From Rhizobiales bacterium Ga0077525 (GTDB lineage Bacteria; Pseudomonadota; Alphaproteobacteria; Rhizobiales; Xanthobacteraceae), in the NCBI GenBank assembly GCA_001464835.1, contig LNDS01000027.1:62001-126000 (forward strand): DNA of 64,000 nt, given 5' to 3'. Shown piece after piece: positions 59,603-64,000 of the stretch (position 1 is its first letter; every line of letters begins with the position of its first letter). A program made the position numbers and the translations under genes. A model generated the notes under the pieces. The model was not told where the DNA came from. It worked only from the letters and a program-made list of their open reading frames with translations, and searched no databases.

Positions 59603-60661
59603 ATGCTGCATTCGCTGCGCGCGGTGGCGCGATTTTTTCAGACCTACATCGGCTGGAATAAGCTCGGCGTCCTGCTCAGTCTTGCCATCATCGGCGTGGC
59701 GGCCACGGTGCTGTGGCGGATGCTGCACAATATCAATATCGACGAAGTCGTCTTCGCCCTGAAGGCGACGCCGCCGCACAATATCGTGCTCGCCGCACTG
59801 TTCGTGGCCGGCGGCTATTTCACCCTGACGTTTTATGACTGGTTCGCGCTGCGCACCATCGGCCGCAGCAAGGTGCCGTACCGGGTCGCGGCGCTGGCCG
59901 GCTTCACCAGCTATTCGATCGGCCACAATATTGGCGCCACGGTGTTCACCGGCGGCGCGGTGCGCTACCGCATCTATTCGCATCACGGGCTGGATGCGGT
60001 CGAAGTCGCCAAGATCTGCTTCGTCGCCGGCCTCACCTTCTGGCTCGGTAATGTCACGGTTCTGGGCCTGGGCATCACCATCCACCCGTCCGCCGCCGGC
60101 GCCATCGACCAGCTCGGCGATACGGCAAACCGGCTCATCGGCCTCGGGCTGCTGACCGTTCTCGGCTGCTATCTCGCCTGGGTGTGGAGCGCGCAGCGCG
60201 AAGTCGGCAAGGGCGGCTGGACCGTGAAGCTGCCGCGCGGACCGAACACGCTGCTCCAGATCGGCATCGGCATTATCGATCTCGGCTGCTGCGCGCTCGC
60301 CATGTACATGCTGGTGCCGGGCGAGCCGAACATCGATTTCATCACTTTGGCGGTCATCTTCGTCACCGCGACCTTGCTCGGCTTTGCCAGCCATTCGCCG
60401 GGCGGGCTCGGCGTGTTCGACGCCGCCATGCTGGTGGCTTTGTATCAGTTCGAGAAGGAGCACCTGCTGGCCGGGCTGCTGCTGTTCCGCGTGCTGTATT
60501 ATCTCACGCCATTCGCCCTGGCGCTGGTGCTCCTCGGCGTGCGCGAGCTTCTGCTCAATCTGCGCGGCACGCGCGAGAAGATCGAACTGGCGCCGGTGAC
60601 CAAGGTCGCCGCGCCCATTCTCAGTGTCGAGCCCGAGAATAACGACACCGGGCGACCGTGA
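59603..60661 (+). CDS. LPG-synthase transmembrane-region family protein (UPF0104)
   Basis: The 352-residue product has about eight membrane segments and the family patterns FTSYSIGHNIGATVFTGGAV, RYRIYSHHGLDAVEVAKIC and ATLLGFASHSPGGLGVFDAA. It matches only the membrane half of MprF-type lysylphosphatidylglycerol synthases; the C-terminal aminoacyl-transferase domain is absent. GGAGG precedes the ATG. It is followed nine bases later by phoR, so the two are likely co-transcribed. A lipid-flipping or lipid-related transport role is possible by analogy. Confidence 0.85.
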   Translation: MLHSLRAVARFFQTYIGWNKLGVLLSLAIIGVAATVLWRMLHNINIDEVVFALKATPPHNIVLAALFVAGGYFTLTFYDWFALRTIGRSKVPYRVAALAGFTSYSIGHNIGATVFTGGAVRYRIYSHHGLDAVEVAKICFVAGLTFWLGNVTVLGLGITIHPSAAGAIDQLGDTANRLIGLGLLTVLGCYLAWVWSAQREVGKGGWTVKLPRGPNTLLQIGIGIIDLGCCALAMYMLVPGEPNIDFITLAVIFVTATLLGFASHSPGGLGVFDAAMLVALYQFEKEHLLAGLLLFRVLYYLTPFALALVLLGVRELLLNLRGTREKIELAPVTKVAAPILSVEPENNDTGRP

Positions 60662-60670
60662 CGGCTGACC

Positions 60671-61855
60671 ATGGATGCCGATGACAACGAGCGCGAACGG
60701 CCTGGACGCTTGAGCAGGGCCTGGCGCGCGCTGTTCGGCGACCATGACGCCGGCGGGGCAGGCCGGGTGCGGGTTTCCCCCGGCCGCGATGCGCCGCATC
60801 CGCAGGCGTTGCTGATCGAGCAGTTGATCGGCGGCCTGCCGAGCGCCGCCATCGTGCTCGACCGTGACACCCGCGTCATTGCCTTCAACGCGGCGGCGGC
60901 CGGCATCGCGCCATCTCTGCGCCGCGGCGAGCCGGCCTTGATCACCTTGCGCATGCCGGAACTGGTCGATGCCGTTCGCCGCGCCGGCAAAACGGGCGAG
61001 GCGCAGCGCGTCGAGTTTTTCGAGCGCGTGCCGCTCGACCGCTGGTTCGAGGTGTTCGTGACGCCTGTCGTGTTGGACGGCGCTTCCGATATTCTGGTGA
61101 TGACCTTCAACGATCTGACGCCGTTGCGCCGGGTTGAGGAAATGCGCGTCGACTTCATCGCCAATGCCAGCCACGAACTGCGCACGCCGCTTGCCGCGCT
61201 GCTCGGCTTCATCGAAACCTTGCAGGGCCCGGCCAAGAACGACGTCGCCGCCCGCGAGAAATTTCTCGGCATCATGCAGCAGCAGGCGGCGCGCATGGCG
61301 CGGCTGATCGACGACCTGCTGTCGCTGTCGCGCATCGAACTGAACGCGCATCTGTCGCCGAATACGCCGGTCGATCTCGCGCCGCTGGTGCGACAGGTTG
61401 CCGACGGCTTGCAGACCCTGGCGCGCGACCGTCAGGTCGAGATCAAGGTCGATGCGCCGGCCGAGGCGCTCACTGTGCTCGGCGACCGCGACGAGCTGAT
61501 CCGCGCTCTGGAAAACCTGGTCGAGAACGCGCTGAAATACGGCGCCGCCGGCAAGCGCGTCGAAATCGCTCTGTCGCGTGCGGAAACCCGCGCCGGTTCG
61601 CCGGAAGCCCGCATCGCCGTGCGCGATTACGGCCCCGGCATCGCGCCGGAACATCTGCCGCGCCTGACCGAACGCTTTTACCGCGTCGATGTCGCCGACA
61701 GCCGCGCCCAGGGCGGCACCGGCCTGGGGCTGGCCTTGGTCAAGCATGTGCTCAACCGCCATGGCGGAAGGGTGACCATCGAAAGCGTGCCGGCGCACGG
61801 CGCGACCTTCACAATGCACCTGCCACTGCGCACAGGCGACGCCGGCCCCGCGTGA
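60671..61855 (+). CDS. phoR: Phosphate regulon sensor histidine kinase, without membrane segments
   Basis: The 394-residue kinase has a PAS-like segment (SAAIVLDRDTRVIAFNAAAA), a HisKA domain with the phospho-acceptor His in FIANASHELRTPLAALLGF, and an ATPase domain with NLVENALKYG, VRDYGPGIAPEHL and GGTGLGLALVKHVLNRHGG. It is assigned as phoR because pstS and pstC follow directly downstream and a Pho box lies between. Unlike most PhoR proteins I see no N-terminal membrane segment, so it appears soluble. It would phosphorylate PhoB during phosphate starvation. Confidence 0.87.
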   Translation: MDADDNERERPGRLSRAWRALFGDHDAGGAGRVRVSPGRDAPHPQALLIEQLIGGLPSAAIVLDRDTRVIAFNAAAAGIAPSLRRGEPALITLRMPELVDAVRRAGKTGEAQRVEFFERVPLDRWFEVFVTPVVLDGASDILVMTFNDLTPLRRVEEMRVDFIANASHELRTPLAALLGFIETLQGPAKNDVAAREKFLGIMQQQAARMARLIDDLLSLSRIELNAHLSPNTPVDLAPLVRQVADGLQTLARDRQVEIKVDAPAEALTVLGDRDELIRALENLVENALKYGAAGKRVEIALSRAETRAGSPEARIAVRDYGPGIAPEHLPRLTERFYRVDVADSRAQGGTGLGLALVKHVLNRHGGRVTIESVPAHGATFTMHLPLRTGDAGPA

Positions 61856-61883
61856 TATTCTCCAGCGTTATCAGTGCCTTGTG

Positions 61884-61901
61884 CTGTCACGCCACTGTCA
61901 C
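61884..61901 (+). promoter_or_regulatory. Pho box (PhoB binding site) upstream of pstS
   Basis: CTGTCAC-GCCA-CTGTCAC is a perfect 7-4-7 direct repeat with the pho-box spacing. A -10-like TAGAAC begins 10 bases further on (61912-61917), which is the usual position for PhoB-activated promoters. The next gene is pstS. Confidence 0.9.
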
Positions 61902-61994
61902 AGAAGCTTCATAGAACGGTGACGCACGGCTCCTAGGTCAACCCTCGAGAACAGAGGGCCCAAAGGCGGTGAAGGATCGCCGAGGGCCGATAAC

Positions 61995-63029
61995 ATGGAG
62001 AGTATCGTGAAACACTGGACCGCAATCGTCGCCGCCGGCTTCGTCGCCGCCGCAGCTCTCGTTCCGGCCAACGCCGCCGACATCTCGGGTGCCGGCGCCA
62101 CCTTCCCCTATCCGATTTACGCCAAGTGGGCCGACGCCTACAAAAAGGAAACCGGCATCGGGCTGAACTATCAGTCGATCGGTTCCGGCGGCGGCATCAA
62201 ACAAATTCAGAACAAGACCGTGACCTTCGGCGCCAGCGACGCGCCGCTCAAGGGCGCAGATCTCGAAAAGTGGGGCCTCGTTCAGTTCCCGATGGTGATG
62301 GGCGGCATCGTGCCAGTCGTCAATCTCGAGGGCATCAAGCCGGGCGAACTGACGCTGGACGGAACGACGCTTGCCAAGATCTTCCTCGGCGAGATCAAGA
62401 AGTGGAACGACCCGGCCATCGCCAAGCTCAACGCCAGCGCCAAGCTGCCAGATCAGGCGATCGCCATCGTGCACCGCTCGGACGGGTCGGGCACCACCTA
62501 CAACTTCGTCTACTACCTCTCGGAAATCAGTCCGGACTTCAAGTCGAAGGTCGGCGTCAACACGTCCGTTCAGTGGCCGGCCGGCATCGGCGCCAAGGGC
62601 AACGAAGGCGTCGCCAACAACGTCGCCAACACCAAAGGTTCGATCGGCTACGTCGAATACGCATACGCTTTGCAGAACAAGCTGACTCACACCAAGATGA
62701 TCAACAAGGCCGGCAAGGCCGTCGAGCCGACCTCGGAAGCGTTTCAGGCTGCCGCCGCCAATGCCGACTGGAAGTCGCAGCCCGGCTATGGCGTCATTCT
62801 CGCCAACCAGCCCGGTGACCAGTCGTGGCCGATGACCGCCGCGACCTGGATCCTCATGTACAAGAAGCCGGTCGATCCGGCCGCCAGCGCTTCGGCCCTC
62901 AAGTTCTTCGACTGGGCCTACACGAAAGGCGACAAGATGGCTGAGGAACTGCACTACGTTCCGATGCCGGAAAAGGTCGTCAAGGACGTCGAGGCTTACT
63001 GGAAGTCCGAAGTCGCGGTGTCGATGTAA
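61995..63029 (+). CDS. pstS: Phosphate ABC transporter substrate-binding protein
   Basis: The 344-residue product has a signal peptide (WTAIVAAGFVAAAALVPANA) and the PstS patterns ISGAGATFPYPIYAKWADAY, YQSIGSGGGIKQI, VTFGASDAPL and HRSDGSGTTYNFVYYLS, with phosphate-binding Ser/Thr/Asp residues. It delivers phosphate to the PstCA permease from the periplasm. ATG 61995 is taken as start; GTG 62007 in frame, with GGAG six bases before, is an equal alternative and leaves the signal peptide intact. It is preceded by a Pho box. Confidence 0.95.
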   Translation: MESIVKHWTAIVAAGFVAAAALVPANAADISGAGATFPYPIYAKWADAYKKETGIGLNYQSIGSGGGIKQIQNKTVTFGASDAPLKGADLEKWGLVQFPMVMGGIVPVVNLEGIKPGELTLDGTTLAKIFLGEIKKWNDPAIAKLNASAKLPDQAIAIVHRSDGSGTTYNFVYYLSEISPDFKSKVGVNTSVQWPAGIGAKGNEGVANNVANTKGSIGYVEYAYALQNKLTHTKMINKAGKAVEPTSEAFQAAAANADWKSQPGYGVILANQPGDQSWPMTAATWILMYKKPVDPAASASALKFFDWAYTKGDKMAEELHYVPMPEKVVKDVEAYWKSEVAVSM

Positions 63030-63042
63030 TCGCACAACGGCA

Positions 63043-63080
63043 AGGGTGCTGGGTTTCACACAAAACCCGGCGCCCTTTCC
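63043..63080 (+). promoter_or_regulatory. Stem-loop between pstS and pstC (attenuator or partial terminator)
   Basis: AGGGTGCTGGGTTT (63043-63056) pairs over 14 positions, two of them G-U, with AAACCCGGCGCCCT (63063-63076), leaving a 6-base loop. It is followed by TTCCACTTTT rather than a clean T-run. It lies 13 bases after the pstS stop and 140 bases before the pstC start. It could stop part of the transcripts or protect the pstS mRNA, explaining a higher level of the binding protein. Confidence 0.65.
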
Positions 63081-63215
63081 ACTTTTGCACCCGGTATCCA
63101 CCGGCGTCCATTTGCGCCTTGTCTTGCAGCCGCGAGGCCGCTTGAGTAGCTCCCCTAAAGCGCCACAGCGCCGGCCGGCGCATCGCCAACAGGCGATTGG
63201 CCCAGGGAGAGCTTG

Positions 63216-64000
63216 ATGAATTCTTCGGGGGAGCGACCTGTGGTTGATGTGGCGTTTCAGGGCGGCGGCGCCATTTCGGCGGCCGAAAAAGGCGACCGCG
63301 CCAAGATCCTCAAGCGCTTGCGCTTCGGCGATAACGCCTTCCGCCATGTCACCCGCGCCGCAGCGATCGCCGTTCTGATTATCCTCAGCGGCATCATCTT
63401 CTCGCTGGTCTACGGCGCGATGCCGGCCATGCAGAAATTCGGCATTACCTTTCTGTTCGACGAAAGCTGGAACCCGGTGACCGAAAGGTTCGGCGCCATC
63501 GCGCCGATCTACGGCACGGTCCTCACCTCGCTGATCGCCATGCTGATCGCGGTCCCGATCGGCCTGTTCATTGCCCTGTTCCTCACCGAACTGTGCCCGA
63601 TGTGGCTGCGCCGTCCGATCGGCATCGCCGTCGAACTGCTCGCCGGCATTCCCTCGATCATCTACGGCATCTGGGGCCTGTTCGTGTTCGCGCCGTTCCT
63701 GCAGCAACACGTCCAGCCGTTCCTGATCTCGCTGTTCGGCAACGTGCCGGTGCTGTCCAATCTGTTCGCCGGCCCGCCCTACGGCATCGGCATTCTCACC
63801 GCCGGTCTGATCCTGGCGATCATGGTGCTGCCCTTCATAACCTCGATCTCGCGCGACGTGTTCGAAGCGGTGCCGCCGATGCTGAAAGAGAGCGCCTACG
63901 GCCTCGGCTGCACCACCTGGGAAGTCGCGCGCTATGTCGTGCTGCCGTTCACCCGCGTCGGCGTCATCGGCGGCGTCATGCTGGCGCTCGGCCGCGCGCT
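63216..64000 (+). CDS. pstC: Phosphate ABC transporter permease PstC, 5' part (3' end outside window)
   Basis: From ATG 63216 the frame stays open to the window end (261 codons). After a soluble N-terminal tail of about 45 residues come membrane segments (AAIAVLIILSGIIFSLVYGA, TVLTSLIAMLIAVPIGLFIA) and the binding-protein-dependent permease signature region ESAYGLGCTTWEVARYVVLP. It forms the membrane channel of the Pst system with PstA. GGGAGA lies upstream of the start. It belongs to the Pho-box-controlled pst operon, separated from pstS by a stem-loop. Confidence 0.93.
   Translation, partial: MNSSGERPVVDVAFQGGGAISAAEKGDRAKILKRLRFGDNAFRHVTRAAAIAVLIILSGIIFSLVYGAMPAMQKFGITFLFDESWNPVTERFGAIAPIYGTVLTSLIAMLIAVPIGLFIALFLTELCPMWLRRPIGIAVELLAGIPSIIYGIWGLFVFAPFLQQHVQPFLISLFGNVPVLSNLFAGPPYGIGILTAGLILAIMVLPFITSISRDVFEAVPPMLKESAYGLGCTTWEVARYVVLPFTRVGVIGGVMLALGRA

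Noticed and set aside
59489-61819. A 776-codon open frame on the minus strand opposite phoR and the LPG-synthase-TM gene
   Set aside because: It is antisense to two clear genes, has no ribosome site or family motif and is rich in His, Arg, Gln and Ala, as expected of the mirror frame of high-G+C coding DNA.
1-64000. CRISPR arrays, rRNA genes, complete insertion sequences or a prophage
   Set aside because: I saw no regularly spaced repeats, no rRNA sequence, no intact transposase and no phage structural genes; the only mobile trace is the recombinase fragment.

Overview
The window is high-G+C, gene-dense DNA typical of an alphaproteobacterium. The gene content and dispersed repeats point to the order Hyphomicrobiales (Rhizobiales), close to the Bradyrhizobiaceae/Xanthobacteraceae. 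Supporting signs are the separate F0 operon atpI-atpB-atpE-atpF'-atpF, a C4-pathway hemA, the hisD-UPF0262-tyrosine phosphatase-maf neighbourhood, a mct-type monocarboxylate transport locus, and a 46-base palindromic repeat of the kind scattered through Bradyrhizobium-like genomes. No species is claimed.

Layout. 1-8.3 kb: end of an M16 peptidase gene, a GNAT acetyltransferase, a lipoprotein, a HAD protein with an altered motif I, the F0 ATP synthase operon with its promoter, a YjbQ protein and four small membrane proteins. 8.3-18.2 kb: a monocarboxylate uptake and signalling block made of a DUF4212 plus SSS permease, a LuxR-type regulator, a very large SSS/PAS/histidine kinase/receiver protein, and an exonuclease-CBS-DUF294 fusion. 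18.3-21.4 kb: an AbrB-family membrane protein, hemA with an FNR/FixK-type box, and a Nudix hydrolase. 21.6-28.8 kb: a surface-glycan or sugar-modification cluster (C-methyltransferase, epimerase, DegT aminotransferase, hexapeptide acyltransferase, large membrane protein, GT2). 28.8-33 kb: an IlvD/Edd dehydratase, a PAS-GGDEF-EAL protein and tRNA-Thr. 33-44.7 kb: murA, an exported methyltransferase with a probable frameshift in its signal peptide, an APC permease, an orphan ModA-like protein, DUF2948, hisD, UPF0262, a phosphatase, maf, and a four-gene coupled operon (AMP-ligase, yacG, two halves of a TPP-dependent decarboxylase). 44.8-51.6 kb: tRNA-Phe followed by an accessory region with a deacetylase-amidase-amidase operon, a truncated tyrosine recombinase and a second exported methyltransferase. 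51.6-57.6 kb: a BNR-repeat protein, allA, a cytochrome c, a flavin/2Fe-2S reductase, and a subtilase/anti-sigma/ECF sigma operon. 57.8-64 kb: a periplasmic ClpP-like protein with an unusual leader, a His-rich peptide, an LPG-synthase-TM protein, phoR, pstS behind a perfect Pho box, and the start of pstC.

How genes work together. The strongest functional units are F0 assembly, monocarboxylate sensing and uptake (mct/crb type), phosphate starvation control (phoR, Pho box, pstSC), and the ECF sigma/anti-sigma/protease module. The most promising under-described units are the coupled AMP-ligase/YacG/split TPP-decarboxylase operon, the deacetylase-amidase-amidase cassette beside tRNA-Phe, the pair of exported SAM methyltransferases, and the exonuclease-CBS-nucleotidyltransferase fusion beside the sensor. 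Many convergent gene pairs end within 0-5 bases of each other. All assignments come from reading the sequence; no database search was run.
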